From positions 156,745-220,744 of the forward strand of contig RQTK01000772.1 of the NCBI GenBank assembly GCA_003991915.1: a DNA stretch of 64,000 nt, written 5' to 3'. Made by a program: the position numbers and the translations under genes. The notes under the pieces are model-generated. The model was not told the origin of the DNA and ran no database searches. It saw nothing but the letters and a program-made list of their open reading frames with translations. This stretch comes from Elysia chlorotica. Lineage: Eukaryota > Mollusca > Gastropoda > Plakobranchidae. The stretch's first letter is position 1, and each line of letters begins with the position of its first letter. Below, in pieces: positions 12,992 through 34,202 of the stretch.

Positions 12992-14148
12992 TTTTTGGCT
13001 GCTTGTATCACAATGTAGATGAATTTTAAATAAATGTAGGTTTGAACCTAAGATGAAACGGATCGATTTGGATTGACTGAAGTTGGGGTAGGCTTGATAG
13101 CTAGATCGCCATTTCCCGATCGGCCGTCGACGACAACTTCAGGTTCGACAATTCCTCCCTCAAGAGTCAGGAGTCATGACTGGAGTAAAGTCCCTGACCG
13201 GAAATGCGATTTACCGCAGCTACCACACCCACACCCCACACACCTGACCAAGGACCGAAGCTATCTAAAACAAAACGAGAAGAAAAAATAATAATCAGAA
13301 TGCGGCTTAACAGTGTGTAGAAGTCGAAAACTATTCATTGCCACATTTATCTTGTTTTTGAACAAGGAAATAACGCGTTCTTGTTCCATTTTATCAAATG
13401 CCCAAAACAAAGCAAAGCAAACAAATAATTTTTAAAACACACACACAAAAAGAATTCCAACAAAAACAAAATCATGTAAAAAGATATCCATTTCTATGAC
13501 ATAATAATAAATCTGGCTACAACAAAATCCTCTTTTATTTCATATCTTAAAGACTAAAATTGAATAACCTTCCCCCCCCTTCCCAGAAAAAAATCAGAAG
13601 CAGAACAACAAACAACAAGAAAAAAAAAAAAACCCACAAAAAACCAACTTCTACACACTCGTGGTTTAACGTTGTTATACAACAGCAATGCCAGTGTAAA
13701 GTTGTTTTAAGGTAGTAGGCGCGACAATTCTGTAATTATAAACTTGGACCATGGAATCTGGAAAAAGGATACATGTTATTTTATTACATTAATATGAAAC
13801 ACCCTCACTGCTGAAAGTAAAACAGAGGTGATGCTTTCCAGCCCCCACAATTTTTCTTACCATTATTATTACTACCACTATTATTACTTCCTTTACCATT
13901 ATTACCACTCTAGAGTGACACAATTTTTACTATTAACATTGCTCCCATTGCTATTCATTCCAGTGTTACTATTTTAATTGTATCCTTTTTGAGTAGCCTA
14001 CGGTACCCTTGGGTGTGTCATAAATAATCTACCTTCATTCTTAATATTTCTGCTGTCTTTATAGTTGCCGTCGTCAAGTAGAAGAAAGGAAAAAAAAAAG
14101 AAAAAAGGGGATGGGGGGAGAGGGGTGTCTCAGTGTTGTTATTTTTAC
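12992..14148. other. CLINT1 upstream region, no gene seen
   Basis: About 1.1 kb upstream of the CLINT1 start. A modestly GC-richer patch (about 13080-13260) could include the promoter or 5' UTR, but no TATA box or initiator can be assigned. From 13.4 to 13.95 kb it is A-rich and then ATT/ACC low-complexity sequence. Confidence 0.3.
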
Positions 14149-14240
14149 CATTTTGGTCCTGAGGCTTTGGTTTATACTTCCTCTTGACATACTGACCGGT
14201 TGGGAGGGTGGGTATGGGAGTGGTCATTCTGGTGGGTCCA
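14149..14240 (-). CDS. Possible orphan coding exon, unrecognised
   Basis: A 92-nt stretch open on the minus strand, bounded by a weak acceptor (AATAG) and a donor (ATG|GTAAAA). It would encode a Thr/Pro/Lys-rich piece with PTLPTGQYVKRKYKPKPQ. The composition is less AT-rich than its surroundings. I cannot link it to a protein family or to flanking exons, and it could be chance. Listed only because it stands out from the local sequence. Confidence 0.2.
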
Positions 14241-14818
14241 CTATTCATTAAGAACAAACGTTTAAGTATAACCAACTCAGGTACATAACATATTAGCTAA
14301 ACAAGTCTCGGAATGTTTCCTAACTACACTATATAATGTTTTCCCTGAAACAAATTCATAGTGTCTATTTATACATCTTCCTTCTTTTTTTTTTAAATTA
14401 CGTTTACTGTTCATTTGTTGTTGTTTTTTCTGTCTGATAAAGGCTCCAGACCGAAAACTGTTTTGGATTATTTTGTATTTTAGAGATGCACTAAACTAAA
14501 TTATATAATTTTTGGTACCTTGAGGTTTACCAAGCCTCACTGCGACATTAATATTAATAGCGTTTCTAAATGTTTGATTTGTCTTCTTATTAATTATAAA
14601 CCAAATATTCTAACGAAAAGGCGCAGCGTGCGCGTTAAAGTTTGCGGGCTTAAGGGGAGATGCGGGTCATGAGATTTATTTTCTCTGTTACCGTATCCAC
14701 TTTAGCTAGTTTTAACTGCAACCATCGAAATTAGCACCTTCGAAAGTGTTGGAAACAATCTAATAAAATTATTAGACGGATAGAGGTAGAGTTGTAGACT
14801 AGTAAGTTAAACATTCAC

Positions 14819-15025
14819 CTGAAAGGTTACAAAAAGCGACATAGTCACTGGTATGATAATTATTCATGTTTTGTCCTCCCAAGAGATACTCGGACCGGGT
14901 AAGCTTGTTTTTGTCTCTGAAGCTCGAAGGCGCACCACACGGAAAAAGGCACTGGAAAACCCAATACTCAGAGCCATCACAACGTAGTCCCAGCCTATCA
15001 GACTGACGTCTTGCACGAAAGCCAT
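14819..15025 (-). pseudogene. Broken first exon of an SLC5-type sodium symporter
   Basis: The minus strand reads MAFVQDVSLIGWDYVVMALS and continues into the first membrane helix. The frame then shifts to SFRDKNKLTRSEYLLGGQNM, and shifts again to IPVTMSLFVTFQ before a donor (CAG|GTGAAT) at 14819. This is the standard N-terminal exon of SLC5 transporters (WDY..., EYLLGG.NM, PV.MSL), split by two single-base-type frame changes in about 200 bases. No further exons follow before CLINT1. Most likely a pseudogene fragment; base-calling indels are the alternative. It is more similar to canonical SLC5 N-termini than exon 1 of the 30-kb gene is. Confidence 0.75.
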
Positions 15026-15619
15026 ACCCGTTCAGCGCCTTTTTACCAGTATTTGTCAATGAAAGAGATTTCATGTGATTCAAGAAGTACTAAAAATGTA
15101 AAATGAAGCTTAACTTTACCGTATGCGAATGAAAAAGACCCCTGTGTTGTAAGAAGAAATAAAATATGGCTTAAACTAAAATTCTAACTTTGTTTTTTTT
15201 TTTTTTTTAAACTGTATTTATAATGAACAAACAGATGCCGTATTTAACTCTTGTATCGCTAGTTTGTATATAAAATAGATTTCTAAATCGTCCAAATGAT
15301 TTCAAAAATTTCATCACCATAAAATAAAGTCGTTTTGAATAGAAGGCTGTTGTTCTATTTATAAGATTATGAAGATGGTCAGATCACGCAGAATGTTTTA
15401 TTTATCGTTTATCAGATCGATGCGTGTTAAGCCTAAAAGTAGGCTATGCGATTTCTGTTGTAATCTTGCTATTTAATAAACACCCTGATTGTACTACTGC
15501 TAAGCACTAAGCTGCAGTTAATATCAATTTCAGGCAAAGTTTTAGCTGTTTATCGTTTTTTTTTTTTTTATCGCAATGGACTTTCAAGGGAGTAAAGGAC
15601 ACAGCCACGATGAACTGAA

Positions 15620-15800
15620 AATCGTGGCGGTGGGGGGTTGGCGAAAGTGATAGAGCGTTTTTCTCCCAATCGGTAGGTCCCCGGTTTGAAACCCACGATC
15701 AGTCAAACATTTCTTTGTCAAAATTCGTACGTAGCTGGTTGGGTCAGTGTCAGTATAATGTGACGAAGTAGGACAGGGGTTCGGGTATCGAATCTAGATT
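15620..15800 (+). repeat. tRNA-derived SINE-like element
   Basis: Degenerate tRNA-like head (TCGGTAGGTCCCCGGTTTGAAACCC, a B-box-like end) followed by the shared core GGTTGGGTCAGTGTCAG and GTGACGAAGTAGGACAGG. Same family as the elements at 2.1 and 18.1 kb. Confidence 0.65.
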
Positions 15801-16034
15801 TGCTTTTAAAGACACTTGATTTTGTATGACGGCTGGTGCTATGGCTGCTGCTACGACCGACTTAATGCATTCTGTGAGCTTTTTAAAGAAAGTAAATTTT
15901 TTTTAAACAAATCTGCACAAATTATTTGCTCCCCAAAAAAGCAAACAGGTGCAAAAATTGAGACGCACACACACACAAAAAGTCTGGAGCCTTTATCAGA
16001 CAGAATCTTATTTTACAATTAATTTGATGTATAT

Positions 16035-16142
16035 TTGTTTAGATATGTTTATTTAGTGTTACCATGTAAAGCGCTTTGAGATTTTTTATATTTTAAAATG
16101 GAAAGCGCTAAATAAATGTGATTTATTATCATCAATGTTATT
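16035..16142 (+). repeat. Retroelement-type 3' tail ending in an ATT run
   Basis: Contains TGTAAAGCGCTTTGAGA and GGAAAGCGCTAAATAAATGT, followed by ATTATTATC and the assembly gap, then more TTATTATTATTA. Paired GCGCTTTGAG / AGCGCTAAATAAAT tails before ATT repeats are common at the 3' ends of animal SINE and LINE copies. The body of the element is not recognised. Confidence 0.5.
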
Positions 16143-16337
16143 NNNNNNNNNNNNNNNNNNNNNNNNNNNNNNNNNNNNNNNNNNNNNNNNNNNNNNNNNN
16201 NNNNNNNNNNNNNNNNNNNNNNNNNNNNNNNNNNNNNNNNNNNNNNNNNNNNNNNNNNNNNNNNNNNNNNNNNNNNNNNNNNNNNNNNNNNNNNNNNNNN
16301 NNNNNNNNNNNNNNNNNNNNNNNNNNNNNNNNNNNNN
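16143..16337. other. Assembly gap (195 N)
   Basis: Run of N bases. It is flanked by an ATT microsatellite on both sides and then a minisatellite, which probably explains the failure to assemble. Confidence 1.
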
Positions 16338-16357
16338 TTATTATTATTATACAATAG

Positions 16358-16935
16358 ATCCTGTTTAATTTCTGTCCCATGTATCCTACTAAATCTCTGT
16401 CCCATGTATCCTGCTCAATCTCTGTCCCATGAATCCTGCTCAATCTCTGTCCCATGAATCCTGTTTTATATATGTCCCATGGATCCTGTCTCATCTCTGC
16501 CCCATGAATCTTGCTTAATCTCTGCCCAATGGATCTTGTTTCATCTCTGCCCCATGAGTTCTGTTCCTTCTCTGTCTCATGGATCCTGTTTCATCTCTGC
16601 CCCATGAGTTCTGTTCCTTCTCTGTCCCATGAATCCTGTTTCATCTCTGCCCCACGAGTTTTGTTTCATCTCTGTCCCATGGATCCTGTTTCATCTCTGC
16701 CCCATGAGTTCTGTTTCTTCTCTGTCCCATGGATCCTGTTTAATCTCTGCCCCATGAGTTCTTTTTCTTCTCTGTCCCATGAATCCTTTTTCATCTCTGC
16801 CCCATGAGTTCTGTTTCTTCTCTGTCCCATGAATCCTGTTTCATCTCTGCCCCATGAGTTTTGTTTCATCCCATGAGTTTTGTTTCATCTCTGTCTCATG
16901 GAATCTGTTTCATCTCTGCCCCATGAATCTCATGG
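16358..16935. repeat. 25-bp minisatellite, about 23 copies
   Basis: Tandem units of the form TCTCTGTCCCATGAATCCTG plus TTTCA (25 bp). They mostly alternate between a CCCCATGAGTTCTG and a CCCATGGATCCTG variant, so a 50-bp higher-order period is visible. Because 25 is not divisible by 3, each strand shows long open frames that cycle through the repeat; these are not genes. Confidence 0.95.
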
Positions 16936-17499
16936 ATTTTTTTTACTTGATGCTCTTAATAGTCTTATACCTCTCTTTGATTGTTTACTGGGTGATCTTA
17001 TTGTTATACCTTGCTTTGATTGTATGCAGCTGTGGGTCTTCCTAGGTGCAGAGCTCTGAACTTGCTGAGATGAATCTACTTTGGAACGTACTCTTTGTGT
17101 TTCGGGGCTTTCTCACTCTTAAATCACACGAAACGGGCAACACAGAATAAGAAAGTTTAATTCCAATAACTTAAAGAAAAAAGTAGAGATACGCCATTTA
17201 TGGTATACATGTATCACATCAATAGGCTAGAACATCACATCAACAGTTATCACTTTTCGTCAATGGTAGACACCGGTGTAAGACACGTGAGTGAAAATTA
17301 ATATCATTTATTTGGTATAATAATTGACACAATACATATTATTTTCTTCATACTGCACCTGAAATTAATAACATCAAGACTTTTAACAGTGACTTATATA
17401 TTTCATTTGCATATAATCAATGTTCGGGTCACGAGGTTTATTTCTAAAATTAATTAGTTCATTTAACGCCATCGAATACATTAATCATTTCTACCTCCA

Positions 17500-17690
17500 G
17501 GCCACGATGGGTAAATATAATTATTTTGAATTAGATGAGCAAGAATAAACAAAAAGATGATCATATTAAATTATTAGTTTTGGCAATTGTAAAGAAATTT
17601 ACAATCACGGCTGGTACTTACACACACACAAAAGATCCAATTACTGAATTCCACTCATACGAAATATCAAAGAGGAAATGTTTTGGAGGA
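17500..17690 (-). pseudogene. Degenerate C-terminal piece of an SLC5 symporter
   Basis: The minus strand reads DISYEWNSVIGSFVCV, a stop (TAA at 17618-17620), then VPAVIVNFFTIAK. It then decays through a second stop to YLPIV. The corresponding part of the 21-kb gene is QISYEWYSVIGCCLCIVIST...FFTKAK...YIYPF. The order of matched segments is kept, so this is the last membrane helix and tail of a dead paralogue. Its upstream exons are not recognisable in 17.7-20.7 kb. Confidence 0.75.
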
Positions 17691-17979
17691 TTGGAGTTTT
17701 TTTTTTAATTTTTTTTTAAATTTATTTACCAGGAGTATTTTACCATTAACTTCTTGGTCAACCATCACGATGTGAATAAAAAAAGAAAGCATAAACCAGA
17801 TCTCATTACAGACTTAAGAAGACAATGACATTCAGAGACAGAGAGAGAAAGGAAGAGGGAGAAATCTCTCTGAAGGACAATTTCTAATCGATAATTATTT
17901 AGTTTTTCTAAGGAAATGAAAACTTTTCATTTTGATCAATTGCTTCAGCCTTTTTTTTTCTAAAGAATGCCCTCCTCAC

Positions 17980-18195
17980 TTCTTCACTTCTAGTACAACG
18001 TCTCCTAGGTTTCGAGAGAAAAGTCTTATACGGTGACGGAACCACAGACCAGGATATCCGGGACTTGGTCGTCTTTTACTTACAGTTACACCGACCCAAC
18101 CAGTAGGGAAAGATGGGGTCGCATGAGCTGGGCTCGAACCACGAATCTCCTGCGTCAGAAGCCAATGCTCTACCTCAGTGCTACCGCGCATCAAC
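17980..18195 (-). repeat. tRNA-derived SINE with clear A and B boxes
   Basis: The best-preserved head of the family. On the minus strand, TAGCACTGAGGTAGAGC (18167-18183) fits a pol III A box and GGTTCGAGCC (18131-18140) fits a B box at tRNA-like spacing. The core CTACTGGTTGGGTCGGTGT follows, then an unrelated 3' part. It is not a functional tRNA: no acceptor stem closes. Confidence 0.8.
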
Positions 18196-18744
18196 ACTTA
18201 AGCTGTATTTATGCCTGAGCTCTGCAAATAATTATTTTTTTAAAGAGAAAATGAGGTCAACTTGACTATAAAAGCGATCTGAAATTACATTCCAGCTGGG
18301 GAATTTTTATTTCTCCACCACATAATTAGGATATAGCGCAATTTTATTGCCCTGCACAGTTAAGTCAATGCAAGTGCAATACGTGAACCCCGATTCTCTC
18401 TTGAGAGTAAAATTTGGACAATTTAAAAACACGCTGTTTAAGATTAAAAGAATTAAGTACAATTTTTTGGCGTGCAAAAAAAATTTAACAACCTTTGATG
18501 GTTCTGCAGTGTTCAGCTGACACTTCTCAATCTCTAGGAGATCCCAGCATCCCAGCCTATCTGTTCCAGGTCGCACTGGTCTATTCTGCAGTACAGACCG
18601 TTTTCTGGACGTCCGAGCGCTCATCTAATCATAACTGTTGCCAGCGTGACTGTCCCAACCGCGCGAATATCTAGTATCCAGACGTCCAAATAAACTTAAC
18701 TCAAACAACGAATACGTACAACGTCAGCCACACACGGGATAGTG

Positions 18745-18915
18745 CGGGTAGACCTGGAATCCTGTCTCAGCAGGTCACATTATACTGACACCGACCCAAC
18801 CAGTAAAAGACGAAATTGGACTTAATACACTTTTGACCGGTCGTAGGTTTCAAACCGAGGCCCTCCCTATAATTATTAAGAGACCAACCCACTACCACCT
18901 GAGCCAGTTCGTCCT
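18745..18915 (-). repeat. tRNA-derived SINE-like element
   Basis: The minus strand carries a worn head with a B-box-like GGTTTGAAACC, then the core ACTGGTTGGGTCGGTGTCAG, then TATAATGTGACC and CTGAGACAGG. Same family as 2.1, 15.65 and 18.1 kb. Confidence 0.7.
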
Positions 18916-19094
18916 CCAGGGCCTGCGGAGACCAATTTACCCTGATTGTCCACTAGAGTCAATATTATTAGTGTGTTACAAACATGCATTGTTTATGATA
19001 TCCAGGCGTTTTACTTTATATTGCCTTTTGAACTCCTTCGTATTTACAATGTTAATAATTATTGTTGCCTCACAATTTTCAGTTATCCCACCTG

Positions 19095-19150
19095 CTATTG
19101 GCGCGGTGGTCCAGAGGTAGAACATCGGCTTCCGACGCAAAAGGTCCCGA
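19095..19150 (+). repeat. Truncated SINE head
   Basis: GGCGCGGTGGTCCAGAGGTAGAACATCGGCTTCCGACGCAAAAGGTC matches the tRNA-like head of the 18.1-kb SINE and then breaks off into A-rich sequence. Confidence 0.6.
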
Positions 19151-19430
19151 GTAAACAAAACCCAAACAAACTACAATACAAGTTACCCATAAAATTACAA
19201 GAAAAGTCTCAAATAAGGTACTACCAATTAAAATTATGAAGAAAAAACCATCGTTATTTAAAAAGCAACACTTCATTAATTAAAAGATACACGGTGTAAA
19301 AAAAATCGTAGTTCTTTTCCACCGTTTTAGCGCATGAGCAGATCGGCATTATTTTGTAAGCGGTCGTTTTCTTTCTTGGTGGTCATACTCATAGTGGTCA
19401 AGTCTATGCTTACGACCAGAGTGCAGCTAT

Positions 19431-20072
<642 letters not shown>

Positions 20073-20626
20073 TTCCCCAAAGCCACATCCCTCACAACAG
20101 TGACGTCACGACGCCAGGCTTGTCAGTCTTACATGTTCTACGCGTATCGACTAGAGTGAGTGTTTTATGTTCGGTAGATAAAATGTTAGAAATGTTAGGG
20201 TGGGAAGGAGAGAGAAAGAGAGAACATGATAGAGAGAACGAGAGAGAAGGGTACAGCAATCTATTTCTGAGTAGAAAGACAATCTAAGGTATAGTACAAT
20301 GATGTATCTCGGAGTTGAAAACATATCTTCTGATCGGCAAATGATACTTTACATAATTTTATATCTGTATCTTCATACATCTAAATGAATGTGAGTTTTC
20401 TATTGTATTTGTCTTTTTGGGTTTTTTGTCAGGTTAACATGTAGGGGTTCACGGTTCAAATAACTTAAAACCTTGCGAGGAGGGGGTGGGTGGGGAAAAG
20501 GAGTTACAGTTTCCTTTATTCCCTATTTCACACGTTGATGGGTTATTATTCTAACTGTAGAACAAAAAGAGCAAAAATAAAGCCATGCTGTCGATAAAAG
20601 GTGGAAAAGGACGCAACCTTTAAAAT

Positions 20627-20632
20627 TTTATT
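20627..20632 (-). promoter_or_regulatory. Candidate polyadenylation signal of the SLC5 gene
   Basis: AATAAA on the minus strand, about 100 bases past the stop codon at 20732. The position suits a 3' end, but such strings are frequent in this AT-rich DNA. Confidence 0.4.
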
Positions 20633-20731
20633 GTAATATAATTGATAGCCATATTTTGTAAAACGTGTGGGTGGAAGTAATATTATGAGTATGAAAGCAT
20701 CGGTTGTCATACTGAACCCTTTGGTCTCCTG

Positions 20732-30186
<9,455 letters not shown>

Positions 30187-33100
30187 TTTTTGGGGTCAAT
30201 CGCGAACTAAAGCCTGTTTCGTTTGGGGGCCAAAGCAGTGGAATCTGAAAGATCATAACAGGCATATGATTTATAAGTACCACATGTTTATTATTTAACA
30301 AAAAACAACAACAACAAACAAAACAAAAACCAAACAACAGCAACAAAAAAGAAGATAATTGTTTGACCACTAGAAAATGAGCAGGAAGTACATATTAGTT
30401 GTGGGAAAATATAATTATAACGTTATTTTTGGTTTGTATCGCTATTTTTTCATCAAAGTTATTTCTGTTTTTATTTATCTAATTATACAGAGCTACGCAT
30501 AAATAAACTTCACTATTGAAATAAATCTGCATACATTATAAAACATAAATTATGTGTCAATATAGGTACAAATGAACTAATAAATTGAGTTGCATTGACG
30601 TTTTAAGAGAATTGAAAAAAAAAGACAAATTAGAAAATGGTTATACATGTAAAGTTATTTTGGTTGTGCCTCTTCGTTCTTGGGCAGGAGTGTTTTTGTC
30701 AACAGTGAAAATTGTTGATGTTTTAGTTTTCTTTACCCGCAAGTCAAATAAAGAGCCTACTTGGTCTTATGGTGGTAAAACTCGAATTTTCAGTGGGGAG
30801 AAGCCAATGGTGTCTATTTTAAAAAAAATACAAATCTAGCGTCAACGCTGCAAGTTGAATTATTTGTAGTAATAGCACTGTTTCCAATGAAAATATTCAA
30901 CCTTTATGGCGATTGAGATCAGTGTAGCCTTTATTGTTAAAGCCTACATCAAAATAAACTAATATCCTGCAACTTTACGTATTGAGGGACATATTATTGT
31001 AACTGCCTAAAGAAAGGCCTAACTTAAGCGACAACGATAAAGTAATAGATTATACACCCTCCAGCTTTGGTCCCTTACTACCGTCTACCCAAATAAGTCA
31101 GAGGATATTATGATGTCGACACCAATATCATTTGTGAGGATCAAACATGAAATTAAGACACTGTTTCAGGACGGAGGCAGGTCTTCAAGTAAGTTTATCA
31201 ACAAAAAAAAAAAAAATGTTCTACTCATTTACTGCCAAGATCTAGAAATCTCGCTCTAAAATTAGAAGTAAAATCTAATGAGTAATCTTTTAACAAATGC
31301 TTTAACATATCAATATCAATAATAAAATGGGAGTATAGTAGACATAGGCCTACAATAAAAACCACCTTTTCAACACACACAAAATCTAGACCAAGATTTT
31401 AATCTATAATAATTTAGCTTACATTGAGTATTTTGCTGTAGTTATTTCGTTTAAAGATAAATAAAGAATTTCGGCCTTAGTTAGTTTTGTCAACAGCATA
31501 TTAGAATATACCCCACGACAGCAAAAATTATTTCGTAATTCGTATTATTTTGAAAACATTGAAGAATATAGAATGTAACAATTTTACTCTTCCTCTCAAA
31601 ATGACACACCGTGCGCAAAAATTAGAAGATAACCTGTGGTGCTGACAAGTAAACTCATCAATAAAATAATATGCTCATTATGGACTCATTGTGGACATTG
31701 TGGATTTTTTTTTATAACAGAAAGTGGTGTGCAATAATAAATGCGATGATCCAAATTAACATAAGAAAAAGAAGTCAGTTTTTTTTACATACAAAATGAC
31801 AAATGACAACATTAATAGAAATAGGGGATGGTGGTTTATCTACGTTGGGTGTATAAGAAAGACAACAGTTATTGTTTCAAAAGTATTTTAAACGCGTTCT
31901 CATATCCAATTCAAAATAAGTGTCCAATGAAGAAGTCCAAGTTGTAACAACCACAATCTTTTTTATTTCGTTTTGTCACCGGTTTGTGTTTGCCTGGTGG
32001 TTTTAAAATAAAACATTTTACAGATTGTCCGCAAGCAACAGTGCACTGTATGATTAAAGAACCAAACGCATATTCTTACGCTTAGTGCCATGGTTTATCT
32101 ACACTAAAAAAACCCCAATATTTTAGGAAGCGTCCATTATTACATAAATGCAGTTTTTATGATTTAGCCGCTTCACTTTAATTTCTTTTCATCGTCCCAG
32201 TCGCCCATCTACGTTAATGCGCCTGGGAAAACATTAATTTTTCTTCGGGTTGTTTGCTGTGAGTGCGCATGTCGGGTGAGCGCTGAGCTACGATTTCGGC
32301 TGCGTCACCTATGTGCCTCATTAGCATCCTCTCACAGCTGACTAGTGTCTATGAGTACCTCAAACTCAGGTAGGGAGGCGTTCTTCTCCTCTCTTCCAAA
32401 GCTTCAAGCATACTTATTGATTAATCATTTTTGTATTGGAGTAATCCCTTAATGATCTTTAATTTAATTTCATTATTTTTGTGTGGGTCAAAAAATAAAA
32501 ACCGCATACAGCCTTCTTATTATCTTACAACCTCATACACACAATACAAATTAAGGGAAAATATTTGGGACATTTGTGGCGCTTCTTACAAAATTTGAGG
32601 AAAAATAACGGTTTCAACATCGAAAAATGCAGTATTATTTTTCAAACAGATAATGGAAGCAGTAAAAGATTGAACGAGTTGCAGTTTGGTATGTTAAAAA
32701 ATATAACGATCTCTTTAAAATCACATTAAAAGAAAATTATAGTTATGAGGTCACAGTACAGGAAATTTTAATTGGGTTTTATACACATTCATTTCATTTC
32801 AATTTTCAACGGAGCAGACATTTTTTTAAACATAGGAGCGCGGCAGTAGGCCTGTTACGTTTTATATAATAGTTCTACCGCATGGTTTAGTGACACGACG
32901 GCAAGTACGACAGGTTGACAGACCTTTTTTTTTTTTAAATCCTGTAAATTATTCACTGCAGCCAAGTTCTTTTATTCATCGAGTTATAAAATATTGATGC
33001 ATTATTGTCAATTATCTCTTTCGGCATAATGTTTTTTTTTATTTTTATTTTTTTTTATTTCTTTTGCATTCCTTCTAAGCTTAAATCATGACAGCATGGA

Positions 33101-34047
33101 ATCCGTTTTCCGCCACGAAAATACCAAGGTTTGATTAGACTTAAGTTGGTAAGATCTATGTAGAGCATTACTGGTAACTCGTGATTTACAAGCATTGCGT
33201 GTTTAAAGGTTACCAGCGAGGGTGCTATTTTAATGAAATTTATTAATTTTACTTACTTATCTGCTTTCAATTTTAAAAGGCCTGGCTTTTGACATAGATA
33301 TCTAAATTTATCTTTCCGTTCTGGAAAGGCTTCGCAAAGCAGTTAAATTCCAGTTTTATAAGGCCACATCTTTAATAATTCCTACTTGGTATCTTTAATA
33401 TTTTAAATTGCCTTCCTTTGCCAAAATACTGTTGAACACTATTACTCTACCAAGCAATAGTTCCTCTTTCCACAGCTTTAGCTCTGCAGGACTGTTCAAA
33501 TTGCTTGTATAACAGTCATTTTCATGAGCATGAGTTTTTACAAGATATTAAAAAATATATAATTATATTAATAAACAAAAAACTTAGGACTAACACAAAA
33601 AAAACAGCAAAAAAAAAAAAACAAAAAACAACAAACCATTGCGCAGGTCTTTTTTAAAATAATATTATGTGTGCATGTTTATCTTTTATCATACAACTAA
33701 GATTTTTTAAAAATACCAGATGCAGTTTTGGGCCGTTAAATTGCTTGTCGTGTAACCATAGAATCAATAAAAGTTTGAGACAAAGCAAGAGTTATTAGCA
33801 TCTGTCCCCTATATTTAAAGAATGACATTACTACCCACGTGGATCAGATAAAAAGAATTAAGCAGTTCATCAAATACATCATTTACATGAACAACTAAAT
33901 ATAATTCAAACAATGATTATGCAACAGAGAGAGAAAAAAAGAAAACCAATATTCCTAGCTTGCGTCTTTTGGGGTCGGCCTACATTAACAAAAATCTTAG
34001 AGAAGACTGGAATTAAAAACGAATCGTAGACACTACTCTATTCACAG
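30187..34047. other. Intergenic, no gene seen
   Basis: AT-rich, with A/T homopolymers. An open frame at 30585-30839 shows no family features. The first few hundred bases upstream of 30186 would contain the SLC5 5' UTR and promoter, but no element can be assigned. Confidence 0.4.
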
Positions 34048-34202
34048 GTTTGCGCTGGTCTTCCATTGTGGTTTTCCATTGCTTTGATCGGCATTGCGGG
34101 AACTTTATCTACTGCAATTGGAGGTTTCAAAAGTGCCATATGAACAGATGTAAATCCAGCTGGTTCTGGTTTTCGTTGGAATTGTTACTACAATAGTAAA
34201 AG
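34048..34202 (+). pseudogene. Broken SLC5 exon on the opposite strand
   Basis: After a good acceptor (TTCACAG) the plus strand reads VCAGLPLWFSIALIGIAGTL then STAIGGFKSAI, a stop (TGA at 34141-34143, where the family has Trp), TDV, a one-base shift, then QLVLVFVGIVTTIVK and a donor (AG|GTAGAT). It corresponds exactly to the 154-nt exon of the 20.7-30.2 kb gene and is 155 nt long. This is a dead paralogue in inverted orientation. No neighbouring exons were recognised. Confidence 0.8.

Noticed and set aside
16049-16869. Open frames across the N gap and the minisatellite
   Set aside because: Gap bases translate as X, and the 25-bp repeat gives cyclic frames; there is no start or splice context.
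16358-16935. CRISPR-like regular repeats
   Set aside because: Units are contiguous with no unique spacers, and the genome is animal; this is a minisatellite.
18131-18183. tRNA gene
   Set aside because: A and B boxes are present but there are no pairing acceptor or anticodon stems, and the SINE core follows directly.
30585-30839. 84-codon open frame
   Set aside because: No family motif, no splice context, AT-rich codons; likely chance.
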